Assembly: GCF_018399035.1 (NCBI RefSeq)
Contig: NZ_CP073760.1
Coordinates: 1,922,001 to 1,986,000 of the forward strand
Source: Thiocapsa sp.
GTDB lineage: Bacteria; Pseudomonadota; Gammaproteobacteria; Chromatiales; Chromatiaceae
Length of the DNA: 64,000 bases
Reading direction: 5' to 3'
Shown piece after piece: positions 63,030 to 64,000 of this stretch. The position numbers and the translations under genes are program-made. The notes under the pieces were generated by a model. The model was not told the origin of the DNA. It saw nothing but the letters and a program-made list of their open reading frames with translations, and did no database searches. Numbering within the stretch: the stretch's first letter is position 1; every line of letters begins with the position of its first letter.

Positions 63030-64000
63030 TGAGCATCGACTTCTCCGAATACCTCTCCTGCCTCAAGGCCGACGCGGATCATCCGCATACCCAGGCGCTG
63101 GACGCGAGCTACCACGAAGCCGCGCGCGTGATGTCGCCGCGCGGGCTGGAGCATTACCTCACCGGCATCAAGGCGATGTGCGGCCTGAACAAGGGCGCCG
63201 ATCTGGTCCTGACCTATGTGCAGGAGATGCCGCGGGTCGCCAAGGAGGTGGGCGAGGACATCATCCCCGAGGTGGTGAGCGCGCTGATGAAACTCGCGTC
63301 CCACACCTCCGGGACGGTGGTGGCGCTGATCATGTCCAGCATGCCGCTGGCCGCGAGCCGACTCGGGGATGCGGAGGTGCTGCGCGGGTATCTCAACCTG
63401 CTGCATCAGTTGTCGGGCAAGTCGCCGCGTGGCCTGCGCCCGATGATGGAGAACATGGACGAGCTGCTCTCCAAGCTCACGCTCGGCGGTCTGCGCCGCT
63501 GGGCGCTCTGGGGCGCGCAGGCCCATGCGCGCGATCTCGACGGGCAGATGGCCTATTTCGGGCTTCAAACCGACTCCTCGCGCGCGGTCCTGCAGAAGGA
63601 GCGTCGCGGGACCCTGTTCGTCGACAACCAACGCAAGCTCAACTTCTATCTGCGCGCACTCTGGGCGCGGTCGTTCTTTATGCGTCCGACCTCGGGCGAC
63701 TACGAGTCGCGCCAAGGTCTGCGACCCTTCATCGAAGACTTCCAGATCCATCTGCCGGATGCGTTCGACGCCTATCGCGGCATCTCCGGGATCGAGACCT
63801 ACCGCGCCGCCGCCGCCCACTGCGCGGCCCACATGGTCTACGGCACCAGCGCCATCAGCGCCGAGCAGCTGATGCCGGCGCAGATGAAGCTGATCGAGAT
63901 GTTCGAGGACGCGCGTATCGAGGAACTGGCGATTCGCGATTTTCCGGGGCTCCGAAAGCTCTGGCTGTCCTTCTTCACGGCGCAGCTCGGGCCGATGGAC
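63030..64000 (+). CDS. cbbO: RuBisCO activase adaptor CbbO (partial, runs off window)
   Basis: Open from ATG 63030 to the window end (323 codons seen). It begins MSIDFSEYLSCLKADADHPH and is mostly helical: VLTYVQEMPRVAKEVGEDII, LRGYLNLLHQLSGKSPRGLR, LFVDNQRKLNFYLRALWARS, then FEDARIEELAIRDFPGLRKLW. This is the N-terminal half of CbbO-type proteins (NorD/CbbO family); the C-terminal von Willebrand A domain that contacts RuBisCO is beyond the edge. It works with CbbQ to reactivate inhibited RuBisCO. It is separated from cbbQ by 1.1 kb of inserted sequence. Confidence 0.9.

Overview
The window looks like chromosome of a purple sulfur bacterium (Chromatiaceae, gammaproteobacteria; Thiocapsa/Thiocystis-like, genus not provable from this sequence). 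The evidence is a divergent cbbR / form I RuBisCO locus with cbbQ and the start of cbbO at the right edge, high GC, gammaproteobacterial-type ClpB, OxyR, LeuA and HisG, and many c-di-GMP and redox sensors. No tRNA, rRNA or CRISPR array was seen.

Layout. 1-12.8 kb is mostly housekeeping: a partial PDC-like sensor, clpB with a sigma-32-type promoter, oxyR, small proteins, a DUF389 membrane protein, a SWIM/SNF2 helicase, and leuA divergent from an Lrp-type regulator. 13.1-18.4 kb is an envelope-type island: an exported trypsin-like protein whose expected catalytic Ser is Asp, a tandem double sulfotransferase, an FkbM methyltransferase and a GT2 glycosyltransferase. The first two end in the same 47-residue tail. 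18.4-25 kb has decayed IS and methyltransferase fragments, a patatin-like lipase, PhoX and an AI-2E-family transporter. 25-35.2 kb carries hisG, a PAS-GGDEF-EAL protein and two overlapping hybrid kinases; one has a CxxCH haem motif and the other ends in GGDEF.

35.1-43.2 kb is bounded by 155-bp direct repeats and holds three ATPase/PD-(D/E)XK-type genes, two of them near-identical duplicates with localised divergence, then a DUF5320-like protein and a peroxiredoxin with a perfect FNR-type box upstream. 43.3-52.3 kb is a mobile/defence scrapyard: fragments of RfaH, a group II intron RT and a serine recombinase; a DUF6399 protein; an IS630 with a canonical -1 slippery heptamer; HsdR with an IS-derived N-terminus; a truncated YgjP-type protease; and pieces of a TOTE-type primase-helicase. 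52.6-57.5 kb has ydgA-like, dxs and a thioredoxin/CcdA-like membrane gene. 57.7-64 kb is the Calvin-cycle locus cbbR <- -> cbbL-cbbS-cbbQ, then an antisense frameshifted fic gene, then cbbO.

Four families of small inverted-repeat elements are scattered between genes. One is modular: 85-bp boxes A and B, each ending in TAAACCGCG/CGCGGTTTA, joined by an AT-rich spacer and present twice as the same composite. Heptanucleotide arrays and GTTGTC/GACAAC hairpins also recur. The items most worth following up are the shared C-terminal module, the A-B composite element, the ATPase-nuclease cassette and the fic insertion in the cbb cluster.
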